Source: Gamsiella multidivaricata (taxonomy: Eukaryota; Mortierellomycota; Mortierellomycetes; Mortierellales; Mortierellaceae). Taken from it: a stretch of DNA of 64,000 nt. Under the pieces are notes generated by a model. The model was not told where the DNA came from, did not search any database, and saw nothing but the letters and a program-made list of their open reading frames with translations. Shown here one piece after another: positions 1 to 13,200 of this stretch (position 1 is its first letter; every line of letters starts with the position of its first letter). The DNA lies in contig NW_026251752.1 of assembly GCF_025024155.1 (NCBI RefSeq), positions 248,001 through 312,000 of the forward strand. The letters run 5' to 3'. Made by a program: the position numbers and the translations under genes.

Positions 1-2967
1 TACTTTGCCATGTACTTTCGTTTCTGTCTTTGTTACTATAGCTCTCTTGTAATTTTTGTGAAATGCCACGTAATACCCTCATAAAGCACGTTTTTTTTGA
101 CGCAATCTTTTTGTCTGCCGCGATGTTCAGAGGATTTGGCTAGCCGATCCCTATGTCATGGGCGAAGCATGTTGGACAACCACACACTCATCACTAGAGG
201 AATCGATGACCCCATCCTCGATTAGCGGGTAAGGTTGAGCACAATCGACCTGAGGGTATTCTTTACACTTTTTTTACGTTAGTTCTGCTTTTCGAGGTTG
301 CAAATATTTCGTGGAGCCAGTTGTTGTGCATCGTCAGGTGCTTTGCTTAGCTTGCCACGATTCTTTTTTTTTTTTTCGCATTTTTGTGCCTGGTTCCAAA
401 AAAAAAAAAACGTGAATGTACTGTGTAGTCGGAAACTTCATGATGCTATACTGGGATACTGGGTATGAAGAGCAACATTACAACCGTCAGAATATGTTCC
501 AGGCGGATAGGTAGATGTAAGGATTTTAAGACGGAGGTCTCACTAAGCATCCGATGTTATGAATGCTTACATTCTTCATCCAAGGCCGTTAGCGTGACAT
601 ACCTACACGGTAGAGCGCCGTTCTCCTCTGTCATCTTCCGTGACAATAGGAGGAGGGGGGGGGGGGGGGCTTATGGCTGTCGTCGACGCTATTCTCGAAT
701 CTCGGGAGGGGCTTTTGGTAAACACCATATGAGAATGTTGTCTGTAGATGAAGTCCTGTGCTTTTAATATCTGGCGCTCCTTATTCACTCAGCTCTTTCT
801 CTGGTTATTGGCGTTTTAAGCCTTTTTTTTTTTTTTTTTTTTTTTTTTGGTTTGATGCTGATTGTTTATCATGGTTATGGTGGTCCTTTCATGCATCGTC
901 AATAATACCGATTAAGACAACAGATCGCTCAACTGCATGCTTGAAAGCATCCAACAGATGTGTTACATACTATACCTGACCTTTCATGCAGGAGTATGAA
1001 AGGCACTGGAAAGAAAGAAAAAAAGCCAAAAAACTGTCGCGTCTTTGGAAGTTTTTTTGCTGCAGAGAATATAATGAGAGTTGGAAGATTATTATTGTAT
1101 TCGAGGAGGGAAGTGACCCTTATGAGTACCCTCCAGCTCAATTGTCTGCTGCAGAGTTATGTGCCTTTGTGACTCAAATCCTTGAGTTCTTCGCAGCTGT
1201 ACCAAACTCGAGGTAGGTTCTCACAACTCGAAACCATCCGAGGTTTGAAGGTACTGTGTTATGTCCCTTTCGATGGACTCCTAGGGTTGAAAATAGTGTA
1301 GCTGGGCGTGCACACTTCACCAGGGACGGTCAAGTTAAAGGGCAGGGATACATTCGATGGTCAGCATTCCAGCGTAAAGGGCGGGAAAGCCCACAAAATT
1401 TATTAGAGATCTTGTCAAGCTTTGAGAAATCAATGAAGCCGGTTTCTAGGGAAGTGAAGGCCTTAAAACGGGGGCGAGCATTCAGTATTAGGGGGAATAA
1501 AAAGTGGTTGCACACAAGCATGGCGAGTAGGACTTCAGGCACCGTCAGCTTCGAGACTATGCCGCCCTTCTCATGTCCTATGTCCCATCTTCCATACTGT
1601 AGTGCTTACTGTATCTATTCTCTCATTAGTGAAGATCACATTGGACGCTACAACTACTTGAACTATTACTAGAAGCGAATAGGGCGTAGCAAGAAACGGT
1701 GTGGGGGGGAAAACAGAAAAAGAGTTCAGAATACGCTCTAGGCTAGGTCGATGGCGGATGCATGTTCATGCAACTGTATTTTATTGGCGTCGTGCACGAA
1801 CCACTGCTGTAGGGTATCATGCATGCGAATACACCGCCCTGTAGGGCCAAAGAACACTTTTTTTTCTTCTAACCGTCAAGAAAGTTTCTTGAAAACGCAT
1901 GTTTGACCGTGAAATATTGACTGGGAGGCATAAAGGCTGAGTGGGAGATGCACATAAGGATACGTATTCTTTTGACGACTGGTGCGACGGAGATTTTTTC
2001 CGCTGCCTGTAATTGCGGAGCAAACAATAATATAAGTGCACTTGAGCAGAGAGTACGGTCAAATGGGTCTTTTCTTTCATGCAGCAAAGGATATTGCTAT
2101 TTTTCCTTGGTGTTGTTTTGCCCTCGGAAATGCCGCGGTCAACGCGTACATGTTGGAGCGTGCTCTTGTGCTCTCGTAATTTTTCTTTCTTTTTTTTTAG
2201 TGCTTGCCTGCGGCAGTGTTTGTGGGGGGTCATCTGGAGCGCACCAACCCTTACCCCTTCGCCCGCCACGGTCCCCTTGGATCACACGTTCTCCATGGGG
2301 CAGGGGCATCAATAACAACAACGGTAACAACAACAACAAGGAGGTGAGTGCCATGAAGTGGTCTACACACCTGCGTATATATTCGGGCCGTCCATGGACT
2401 GCAGAAAGCAGACAATTGGGACTAATGGTGGACATGTTAAAAAGGAATAAGAATGGGCTGTACTGACAGGGACCAAAAAGCACACAGGGTAGGGCAACTC
2501 TATTTCCCCATCCACTTGGTGCTTTTTCGCTTACTGCTTAGCCAAACTCTGTTTCAGGGCCTTGTGCGACCGCCGGACGATGGCCAAGAGACCACCCGAC
2601 ATGTAAAAAAAAAAAAAAAGAAAGGATGCATGCGAGAGCACCGTCATATTTTTGATATCTGTCATATGACGGGGGACGCTACGCATATCTTTTATAAGGC
2701 GTCCGTGGGTTTCCCTCCTCTTTTCTTCTTCTTCTCCACATTCACATCTACAAAAACCACTTCAGTGCCCTGCCTTGATAACCCATCCGATACCTACACA
2801 ATCCACATCATCCCCCTTTCTCGGAGACTTGCTTAACCCATTCCCTCGCCACCAAGAGAAGCCAGCGCCAGACGAAGCCCATCCTCCAAGACCGCTACGC
2901 CCTCTCTTTCTTTCTTTCGCTCTATTCTAGTTTCATTTCTATCAAGAATAAGCATTTTCCGCATCGT
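1..2967. other. Gene-poor low-complexity region upstream of INSIG
   Basis: I see no gene I can support here. The stretch holds long homopolymers (T runs near 365-378 and 823-848, a G run near 654-669, an A run near 2605-2618) and only short open frames without recognisable domains. Frames near 986-1216 and 1256-1672 are free of stops but match nothing I know and lack clear splice partners. The last 300 bases before 2968 are pyrimidine-rich and probably include the INSIG promoter and leader. Confidence 0.5.
2661..2670. promoter_or_regulatory. Palindromic E-box-like site upstream of INSIG
   Basis: A perfect 10-bp palindrome, GTCATATGAC, lies about 300 bp before the INSIG start codon and has the CANNTG core of bHLH binding sites. 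A TATA-like TTTTATAAGG follows at about 2688-2697. SREBP-type factors bind E-box-like as well as sterol-element sites, so a link to sterol feedback is possible. This is a single short motif and the role is inference. Confidence 0.25.
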
Positions 2968-4431
2968 ATGTTCACTGTGCTCCAACCTTCATCGTCCCGT
3001 TCACACTCATCCTCAACCTACAGCGATATGGAGCACGACCTCGATCTCGACGTCGGATTCGACGTTGGGTTCGACCTCAGCATGACCAAGGACGATCTCC
3101 TGCTGTCCACCCTCACCCCATCTTCGTCCTGTTCCTCGCTCTACCAATTGCAGGACCAGCCACATCTCTATCGCCGAGGACGAGGGCTTGCTTATGGCAC
3201 CATCACAACCACAACCACTGTCACCACTACTACGACAACAACCCCGTCAACACCAGCACAACCATCATCTTCAGCATCCTCCTCGTTGTCAAGGATATCA
3301 GGAGCCTCAATATCAACGGGTTTTCAAGAAGACCGGAGTGAGGCGAACCTTCCTCTCTTCCCTGGTGCCCTCCAATTGGTCTCCGAGGGCCCCTACCTGT
3401 TTATTTTCGACATTCCAATCTCGCTTTACTATCCTATCCGCGCCCTGATCCTGTTTATGTTGGGTTTCATGTTCTCGCTCGTGATTGACCATTTGCAGAC
3501 CCAACACAACCTGATTCAATACCCCAGAAACGCTCACCACTACCTCTGGGATACGGCTTCATGGCTGCCGCCGACATGTGGCCTCTCGGCAGTGTTGATT
3601 GGGACATTCTATCCGCTCGGAGATTACCTCTGGTGGGGACAGCGGGTCAAGCAAGGGAATCAGGATTGGTCCAGCGTCATGAGGTAATTATCTAATTGTC
3701 TATGCACTCTGTGTGCTCGTGCTCTTGCTTTCACATTTCCCATTATTGGTGGCAAGCACAATGGTGCTCGCCCAAAATCCTGGTTTAGAAGTGACCCCGT
3801 GGTTCTCTCCCCGAGATTTCCTTGTATTACTATCATATGTCAGAAGCCCATTGTAAAACATCCATCGGACTGACCAACCTGGAACACACTCCGAAATTAT
3901 CATAGGTGTTTTGGCGGATTCATCGGTGTCAACTATGCAGCATCGAGACTGCCGTGGACCAGCAGCCTTCAGGTGTCTTGCACCCTGGCCTTGATCTCGG
4001 TCGGCCTCTGGTTCTGGTTCGACCGCACATTTCATGGATTTATGATCTCGCTCACGGTCGCGTCCATAGGCACCCTTGTTGCCTATTTCCTCGTCCTGAA
4101 TGGATGGTATAGGTACGAAGATATGGATTTTGTTTATGCAAAAGATATACGCGGACAAGGGGAAAGGGAGAAAAATGATATCATGAGCATGGGGCGGGGG
4201 GATCACGGCTCATTATAGATCCGCAGACGGTTGTTAATCTGTCATTCTGTTTTCTTATTTTTCACTACCAAAAGTTTCACACGGGCAGACTTTTATGGCG
4301 TTGGATCATGGATGCCTTGCATACTTTATTCGTCCTCGGTTTGCTTTGGAAGCATTGGGCGGCAATTGGATGTAGTCCCTGCAACATGGTATGACTCTAG
4401 TTCAACTCAGACTCATGTCAAAACGAATTGA
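2968..4431 (+). CDS. INSIG: INSIG-family ER membrane protein
   Basis: The gene has three exons: 2968-3683, 3906-4112 and 4275-4431, with phases that join cleanly to give 359 aa. The first ~140 residues are Ser/Thr-rich and probably disordered. The INSIG domain follows: a segment beginning FDIPISLYYPIRALILF, then LSAVLIGTFYPLGDYLWWGQ, CFGGFIGVNYAASRLPW across the first junction, and near the C-terminus SWMPCILYSSSVCFGSIGRQ, the counterpart of the conserved end of animal INSIG. INSIG proteins sit in the ER membrane, where they retain SCAP/SREBP or control HMG-CoA reductase; yeast Nsg1/Nsg2 and fission yeast Ins1 are relatives. The exon 3 start was chosen because it restores the conserved Y-S-F-T-R-A-D-F stretch. 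Family assignment is firm; the exact partner in this organism is inference. Confidence 0.9.
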
Positions 4432-5352
4432 AAGAAAGCAATCTGTAAATAAAGCTCGTATATATCCATTCAGAACACGTCCTGGACACTCGAACGAGGA
4501 GAGGAAGTTATCAAGTTGATGCAAAATGGTGCCTGAAAAAATCCAAACTGGAAGCGCCACCAATTTTAGAGAAAATGCTGTCACCGGGTAAAGCAGCCAA
4601 ATAGTCTCACCCATCAGTCCGATTCAAGACTTGGTTCATCGCGCCAATTTTCGCTCTTCATGTTTCTCGGTATCCGTATGCGTTATCGATGGTCACTTCC
4701 TGTTCTTAGTCCATATCAATACAATGCTTCTTCACCACTTGCCAAGACAATACTCATTTTCTTCATATATAACTTAGATTCCGGTCCTAGCCTCCATTCG
4801 CACACCTTTTTTTTAAATGGAGCTAAACAGTGTTCTGGGCTGGATTAAGCTATTCGTCATTTTCGATAGGGGCTGTTGTTGCAGGGCAGGTCAGGCTAGT
4901 CCATGAGCCAGGAGTACACTCCCTATGATGGCGGCGGCCGGTCTCGCAAAGGCAGCTGAACATGGCCTATGGGCCGCCGTCCCCCTTGGTAGGAGCTGGA
5001 TGAAAGACGCTGTTTTCTTTTTATTATATTGCCTTCATGTCTATGTCTTTAGGTTTGCTTGCCTATCCACCCGGTCTCATTGCTACCTGTTCGCCACCTA
5101 CTTGAGCGTATGTCGGGCGTCGCGTCCGCGTACTTTTTGCTGAGAAGCAACTAGGGCAAGATGGAACCCATATATCTAGACACTCGAGGATGACTTCGCG
5201 CTTGCCATGAAACCAAAATAAAGTTTAAGATTGGCTATAATCCAGTTTGCGGCCTAAAAAAGCATCTTGACACATTACCTTGTGGCACGACCATCTCGAC
5301 GACAGGAGTTCATCAGCTAGAAAGAACGCAGAGGAATCCACTTTTTGCAACG
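4432..5352. other. Intergenic region between INSIG and COG1
   Basis: Both neighbours are on the plus strand. The region should hold the INSIG 3' end and the COG1 promoter. Short open frames at 4660-4848 and 4925-5143 carry no recognisable domain and I leave them uncalled. Confidence 0.4.
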
Positions 5353-8300
5353 ATGACGGCAATGAGAGCCAGTTCCGTTGCGCGCAGCACAAGACTAGTA
5401 GATGCAGACGAGCTTTTCATGAATCTGAGCGTGCCTGAGCTCAATGTCTATGAACGCAGGACAAGGTACGTAGATGCGACTCTGTCTGGTGTTGGGAATG
5501 CCGTTCAAGCCCTTCATCATTCATAAGGGAGGCGGCATGAACTCATGAGGACGCGTATTCTAACGCGATGAATGCACTTGATGAGTATAGGCAGGACATC
5601 GAGAGTAAGAAGCAGGAGCTCCGGACGATGGTTGGGTAAGTAATCTTCTCTCCTTCACCCCTAGACATGCCAACAGAGATTTGAAGTTTTGGAGAGGATC
5701 TTAATGCTGGATTATCCTTTGCCGCAATAGTGAGCGATATCGGGACCTGATTGGAGCTGCCGACTGCATCGTGCGTATGAAGGAAACCGCGTTCGCAGTC
5801 CAGGACAACATTGCTCGGATGAGGAACTCCTGCGATATTCATGCGCTCAAGAGGAATGTTGCTGCGAAGACGAAAAAAGCGCAAAGCGGTGCAATGGGTA
5901 GGGACCATTTCAGTTTCTTTTCGAGTGCAGGCTGCTCGTGTCAAGGATGACAAACTGACTGACACGGCCTCTTTTTCTTTTTTTTCTTTTTTTTTTTTTC
6001 CTAGATGAAATGAAAAAGTCGTTGTATACGTCTGCCGCGCAGATCAAACTTCTGGCGGATGTGCCAGAGCAGGTAATGCTGGCAGAGAATTACGTGTAGA
6101 TCTTTTGAAAGGAGTAAAAAACAAGGATACGATGGGCGCTTGCTAACGTTTCCTTGTAACATCGATGTTTTACTTCCCTTAGATCTGGAAGAATATGGAG
6201 AACAACAGCTATTTGACCGCTAGTCGGCTTTATCTTATCAGCAAAGCCATCTACAAGAACTTGAATGCAGGAATGGAGGGCAACGACGACGAAGGCAAAA
6301 TGGTCAAAGTTATGGTACGATTGAGCATTCATCCAGTATGAAATACTAATGATACTTTGGTGTTACAGCTAACACTGGTATCAATGGATTACATTGTTGT
6401 AGGAAACATTCCCTGTTGTGGGACGGCAATGGGATGCCGTCAGTCATTTCAAGGCCCAGATCCTCCAAAAGAGCCACCATCATCTCAAAGCGTACAACGA
6501 AGGAGATCTGGTGCGTATACTATGACATGCGCGCCAGAAAACACGGATACGGAATTGTTAATACATAGCTGGCCTCTAATCCTCTGTTCTTCTCATCCGT
6601 AGGACGTTGTCGAGACGATATGCGCGATCATGCTGCTGGATGATGTGACCATGAAGGATATGTTCCGACTCTTTTTGGCGCAACGACAGACAGCCATACG
6701 CGAAGTACTGGATACCAAGGGGGAGGACCTTGGCGCGCAGATCGTGCAGGCTATCAAAATCCTCCAAGCGACACTGTTTCACATTGCCCATGTTTTCCTC
6801 GAAACTGACAAGGACAAGTTTTCCCCACTGGAGAGACATCTCAGGAGTCTTCAGCAAACTTTCACCACTCCAATCAATAATACTCCTTCCACACAACTGT
6901 TCTCTACCCTCACCTCCGTCTCTTCTTCAGCAAGGGACGAGATCCTGGCTCCATCTGCATTGCCGGCCTCAACAGCACACAGCTTGACAGCATCTGTCAT
7001 TCCAAAACTATACCCGACAACGCCAAACATCCATCTTCTAGTGCGCTACCTGCCTGAGAGCATTCAAAACTTCACGCCCTTCATCCACCTCACGGGCGCA
7101 AGAGCCACGTTTACACAGCAGGACGTCTTTCAGGGTGTGCAGCGTTGGATGGAGGATGTCAAGACTATGATCAGCAACGGCTTCGAGCAACTCCTGCAGC
7201 AGGTTCAGACGAGTATGGACCTTGTTGCGATCCGATCCAAGGTGTGGTCGGTATTACGCACGGATGAGTTTGCTCTGTCGACCCAGGCGACGCAGGATCA
7301 GCAGCAGCAGATGAAGAGTGCGTTCAATGATGTCTGCCGTGTCCTACTGGGCGAATCGTTCAGCATCTGGGATTCGATTTTACGATCCGGCTTCACAAGG
7401 GCTTTCCAGGACATCATCGTATTTTCACTGGATGAGCTCTCAAACCAGCCCGAAAAGTTACTCCGTCCCAGACTCGGAGAACTGGACCTGGAGGACGACG
7501 ACAACCACGACATTGGTAAGTTTGTCTGGAATGATGTCGCTACGGCAAAGGGCGCTACACTCCCGAGCTCAACTGAGGCATTGAACCAGAAGATCCGAGA
7601 GTACGTGGCTGGAAAGACAGATTTGGTGGCCCAGGCGACCACTGCATTTGAGAGCACATTGGATGCGATCCGTCTAGATCAAGAGCGGGCATTAGCGGGC
7701 GACCGAATTGCCTTGGAATACAAAGAAGAGGAGGATATGGACCGGTATGAGAGCGTAGATCTTTTTGGAGTCAAGGTTGACACGCAGGCGCTGGTAGAGT
7801 TCTATCAGCGACATTGCGTCGAGTGCATTAAGGCATACACCTCAGGCTTGGAGCAGCTTGTTCAAGAGGCGATCCGAAAACCAGAAAAGGCGCGCAATAC
7901 GATTCCAGCGCTCGATCGATCCATGACTATTGGTCGCGTTGCCCTGGGCATCGCGTCGAAGGGCATGGCTTTACAACGGGCGCTGACTCCCCCCGGACAT
8001 CACTCATCGATCTCGAACTTTGTACAGGCCCGTGCCGCCAAGGCGAATGTGGACGCCCAGGTCCAGGGATTGATCGCTGGAATGAATAAGGTGTACTTAT
8101 TCTCACATGAGGCTTGGATTGAGAATGCAGAATGGACACTGAACAGAGGCATCAAGAGCTATCTGAAAGGCTCGTCATGGACGGATCTGGCGACGCTGGC
8201 ATGGGAGCCTATTCCGAGTGCCAATTCTGCTCCCTCAAGCACCAAAGGCTTTTCCTTGGCCTCTTCAGCTGCGCTAACTCTGAATGCTGCCGCCGGCGAC

Positions 8301-9095
8301 GAAGCTAAGACTCTGCTTCCCTTCCACTGTTCAACACGTCTCATCAGCGCTCTCCATCAGATTGTTCAAGAAATGCATCGTGTTGGAACTGGTTTCATGA
8401 AGCCGGAGCTGGTCCAAATCCTGACTATCAAGTTGGCAACTGTCGTTCTGCACGATATCGACCAGTTTTTGAACGATGTCGTGGACCCCTCGGCTTTATC
8501 AGGATCATCAACAGTAACGGATCCCGAGAAGGCACCTGTAGTACTTTCGGAAAAGGGAGCTCTGCAGCTGTTGTTTGACGTCAAGTTCCTAAACCTGGTC
8601 TTCCAATCGAGCATCGACAAGGACAAGGAGCTTTCACGGCTATCCAGAGCTGTCTTGGATCGTATCAGAGGACATGTACGTCGTTCGTCTGCACCATCCA
8701 CCACGCGCCTTGGTCATCTGGTATGGTTACTAATCGTTAGCAATTTCTGACCACCCGTTTATAGATTGATCCTATTAACCTTGCCGTCTTTGAGAAACCG
8801 CTCGACACAAACGCTGATCGCCAGTACAGCCGCGTCGCCGTGCTACTCGGACTGCTGGTTCAATTGAACCCTACCGAAAGGTACGCTTCAGTCCTGTCTC
8901 CGAAACGAACGCTGTCCCTGGCATAGTCCGTATAAACGATAACTAAGCTTAATTTTCTACGTCTTTTTCTTTTATAGTAGCAAACGCAAGGTTAACGTTA
9001 CAGAAAAATCGCCTCATGTATTCGCCATGGCACCTTTGACCGCTCGCTTCACGTTGCTGCCTATCGGCCAGAAAATAGCTGGAAGAGTACTTTAG
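5353..9095 (+). CDS. COG1: Conserved oligomeric Golgi complex subunit 1
   Basis: Nine exons read as 5353-5469, 5550-5635, 5731-5897, 6005-6072, 6183-6314, 6403-6510, 6603-8675, 8765-8880 and 8978-9095, giving 994 aa. The N-terminal region contains VDADELFMNLSVPELNVYE, then KKQELRTMVGERYRDLIGAA, the hallmark start of COG1, where many family members read EELRQMVGERYRDLIEAAD. A long helical middle and C-terminal part follow. COG1 is in lobe A of the COG tethering complex, which handles retrograde vesicles at the Golgi. Exon 1 uses the GTAGAT donor at 5470 rather than the nearer GTACGT at 5466, because only the former keeps frame into exon 2. Length is close to animal COG1 (about 980 aa). The family is secure; the first junction is the least certain point. 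Confidence 0.9.
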
Positions 9096-9332
9096 GTTTC
9101 ATTTAATAAACTGCTAACTATCCGATTCGGACCAACCAACAAAATTTGGATCGAGGTGATGTCCACACATCCATGATATACAAAACGGAAGGTCACTCAA
9201 AACGAGCGGCAAAGCAACGGGTCCGAAACTGTACAATAATGAGGCGAGTTGAACTTTAAAGTCGACCGAAAAGAAAGGCAATCTTATTTTTTTCACTTCG
9301 CACCCCTCCCAGCCAAATTATCCTCTCAAAAA

Positions 9333-11704
9333 ATGATTTCCATCTTTAGAGGAGAATACAATGCAGCAATCGTCGATGCTTTGGAGGGTGTTCAAATGCA
9401 AGGGAGTTTGAAATCGATTGCGGCGCTAAAAAAGACACTTGGTGCTTTCGCTGGTTCTCTGAGACGTTACCACGAGAATGAGGAGGATGGAAGAGCAGAT
9501 ATTGAGGAATTGAGATCCAAGCTCAAACTGAGAGTGTCTCTCTCAATCAACCAGGCTACATTCGGCTATATGCAGACGTAGTATTCCTCCACGACCTTTG
9601 AACAGGCAGTCCATGAGAATAACAAGAGAAAAAATGGTCAGTAGCTTTATGCTAAAGTGAGCGATCCTACAACTGCCTATTGCTTAATCGGAATAGTTGG
9701 AATGAGAGTCGACATTGATTTATTTTCGATGCTCATTGTTCTTAATAGATGAGTTGGCGATTGATTATTCCGTGACCCCTGAGACGCGGCCAAGTTTTTT
9801 TTGGGACAGATGGCTCGTAAGAACAATTCCAGGAACGTTACGCGACGTAGGTTTCCGATCACGAACACAAGGGTTCTTTTATCCATTCTATGTTTAATAC
9901 TGATTCTCATCTCCAATATACGACAGTTCGAACCAAACGCGTCCAGACAGAGGATATCGGAAGCTCTGTGATGGTCACACGACCACCTGAATCAGAAACC
10001 CCTTTCCTTGTAAACGACGAAAAGTTCGTCCTGCCAGCTCTTCTTACCCATTCTTCTGTATTTACAGCTGTTATTGGAGACATAGATGTGGGCACCTTGT
10101 TTACGGAGCGCCACAGAACCACAATCCAGTTTCAGGAACTGTCGAATACGCAAGTCCAGGATGTGCTGTAAGGATATGTATACTTGTAAAAGAATTGGAC
10201 TACAGGGGTTGTTGCATCTACTGAGCATTTTTCTCTATTACTCTTATAGAAGTCGCTCTGGGATACTCTTGCTAGATGGGACGGCTTCCGAGACTCTGAG
10301 TATGAGCATTCCTGAGCGTTTTTTGGACGCCGTTGAAGCTGATTTCCTGTCCAAGCATTGGCCAGTGCAATGTTTTACCCTTATATCTACTACCAGACAG
10401 GAAGTCAACAAGACAAGAGAGGGATCTTTATTTCCTGGGCAGACGGGCCCCTTATAAGGTACTACCCGCCTGCACCACGTTAAGGGTGCTTGCCTCTGCT
10501 CGTACGTACTACATAGGTCAATATAGTGCAGCCAGAGATCAGTATTGAAGGCGACAGAAAAGAGAAAAGAGGCCCAAGGTTGGATCAATGTAAGGTTCAG
10601 TAATTGCGTTTATGCATCTGCTTGATGCAATGGGGTCTTCAAGCGGAGTTTGGACGCTACGTATTGTTGTGACGGACAAATAGATGATTTGCGATGCGCG
10701 TCGCCCGCAGCAGCTACACGAGGTTTCGGACAACAAAATTAACGGTTCGCCCTGTCGAGAGGCAAACCGTAAGTTACGCGCCTATATCTCGAATGCCATC
10801 GTGAACCCCACTCCGTCCATGGGGAGTAAAAAAACCTACTCGGAAATCACGGGCATGTCCTGCTACGCTCTCCCATTGTTGAACGTCTTCCTGAACTACC
10901 CGCGTGTAATAGCTTTAGGCAGTCGAGGGCAGGGGGCAGGGGTGGACAGGGTAGAATGCGTGCTGTATTTCGGTGGCAACTAGCTGGTCTATATATCTAT
11001 GTCTACGGTTCGGTTCTGGCCCGGTCGGTGGTCTATAGCCGGGCCCCCAGTTCTTTCGGAGTCGGGGCTATATTCGGGGTTATACTGTTACATCGCGGGA
11101 TCGCGTTATCCTCACTACGTACGTATAACTGCTTATTTTATTGTTCTTGTTGTTGTATTGTTACTCATTCAGATCTATTGCTTTTGGTTAGGCCAAACAC
11201 AATGACCCAGGCGGGGGCGCATAGGAGGGAGCTATCTGGGGACAAGTATGGGAAAAATCCTGATATGCTGCTTTCATTGGTGAATGCTTCAACTCAATTG
11301 GTATGTGAGCTCGGCTATGGGGAACTCAAAGTCTGTGGCTATGAAAACAGCTGGGACTGATGCTGAAAGACGTGATTGACATGGTGCATGACAAGTACGA
11401 TGTCACAACATCAGCCCATCTTGGTTTTCAGTTTGTTGGAGAAAAGGTGTTATTTTATTTAATGGCAAAGACTGGCTCAATCTACGCCATGAAGTAAGTT
11501 TGTTCCATGGAGCTAGTGGATTCCATCACGAGCATCCGAAAAGTCGCTCAGGAATACGATAATTGGCGGTATCTAGAGCAGGCAGTCAAGAAGAGATACG
11601 AGCCAGTGCTGCATGCAGTCAAGGCAGGCATAAAAGGCACCAGAAAAAACCATGTCCCGACCATGAGCACGCCAGAACTTCGTCATATCAAAGACAAGTA
11701 TTAG
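9333..11704 (+). pseudogene. Decayed multi-exon gene with a PD-(D/E)xK-like C-terminal region
   Basis: Several stretches line up as remains of one plus-strand gene. It starts with MISIFRGEYNAAIVDALEG at 9333 and has an in-frame TAG at 9579-9581, after which the same frame continues as YSSTTFEQAVHENNKRKN. A later part (about 9917-10170) joins through a good GTAAGG...TATAG intron to a segment including SGILLLDGTASETLSMSIPE. The tail (about 11204-11704) holds SGDKYGKNPDMLLSLV and LGYGELK, then LGLMLKDVIDMVHDKYDVTT after a frameshift near 11350, then a TAA at 11495-11497, then MELVDSITSIRKVAQEYDNW. The spaced PD and E-x-K residues resemble the PD-(D/E)xK nuclease core. I do not recognise the full family; similar tails may occur in expanded fungal families, some Crinkler-linked. 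Decay is seen directly; nuclease ancestry is inference. Confidence 0.5.
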
Positions 11705-11867
11705 GTTCACGTAGATCTGTAACTATCCCTTGTCCAATGTATGGGATGAATTTTAATAGGAAAATACTCATATTAACATATTAACACCTGGGTCCCCGGT
11801 GCACCTAAAAATATAACTTGGTTGGGATTTGCTTGGAATTCGTATTAAGGAATGAGCTGAAATGGAC

Positions 11868-11910
11868 AAGTTCTATTTTGCAACTTGCGTTGAAGAAGCA
11901 GCAAAGTATT
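11868..11910 (+). repeat. Left terminal inverted repeat of the pogo-like element
   Basis: This arm begins AAGTTCTATTTTGCAACTT and ends AGCAAAGTATT. It matches the reverse complement of 13201-13243 at 39 of 43 positions by eye. I could not identify a clear TA target-site duplication next to either arm. Confidence 0.75.
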
Positions 11911-13200
11911 TATTTGAGCAGTTTATAGCTTATACACACTTACTTCCCCAAAACAACGCGCTCTGGCCACACAGTCCCAGCCCCAAGTCCACTAAACATC
12001 AAATGTTCTGGCTCTGGCACCTCCGCTTTCAAATTACACAAATCTCGAAAGAAGTACACTCTTTACGACAAGTGCCAATTTCTTTCAAAGTATCGTGCAG
12101 AGGAACAACATAATCCATCTGTATCCCATGTCGCCATATCAAGAATGTTGGATATGCGCCCATACACAGCACAGCCGCCTGCGTACTCAAGGAGGAAGAC
12201 AAAGAAACAGGATGGATTCAAGAGATACATCGGCCATGGTGAAAGCGGATCAGCCGACTTGAGTCTCTACCAGCCCCAAATCGGGAACATCCAAATGGCG
12301 CTCGAGGATTTGACCCAGACAACATCTACAATTGCGATGAGACAGATACCACCAAATATACAACATCCATGACCCAGCCACTCGACGCTGGCATTATCCG
12401 GACCTTCAAGGTATTCTATAATCAAGAGATGCTTGAGGTTGTCTGCAGTAGTCGTGTTTAAAAAAATATCATCTACGGCAACAGTTCAGAATGGGAGGCT
12501 CTGGGCATATCTGTTTTGTCCAGGATCCAACCCTGTTTGAGCACCAAAAGATTCATTTGCAGACTCTAAGAGTCAATACAAAGACGGATCAAATCAATCG
12601 TCTTCAGGAAGAGCTCATAGAACAGTATACAGGAAACGAAGAAGACATTGCCAGTCAGAAGGGCTTCTCTGTCCTGAAGTATCTCAGTATGATCCATAGT
12701 GAAGGGCCCTCACAGGCGATCCTCTAACTTGTCCTTCAGATAATGGGTCACGAGGGATACAAGGGAACGCTCCTATCACTCAAGGAGAATGATTTCGCGG
12801 ATGAGGACAGTTTCGATGATGATATGTTGGACGCCTATGACGACTCTGATGCTGATTACGAGGACACGAAACCAGTTGCCGATGGTCAAGAGATGCAGGT
12901 AGTCAAAATTGTTCTCTAAGGTGGCACTGTGGATATGATGGTTCCCATCGAGGGTTTCTCTTCACCGCCTTCAAGTCCCTATCCAGATAAGGACTATTCT
13001 CGAGAATCTTTTCAGGAAACTGCAGACGGGATCATGGATGCCGAAGCTGATTTACAGGATCCCAATTGCAATGTTATATTGAGGGCTAGCCTTCGGGAAG
13101 CTCTTGATACGGTGAAAGTGCTTGTTGAGTTGCATGGGCGAGGGAACATATAAACATGCACATGCCTAAATAAATGATTATATGTTTTTCAATTGGACTG

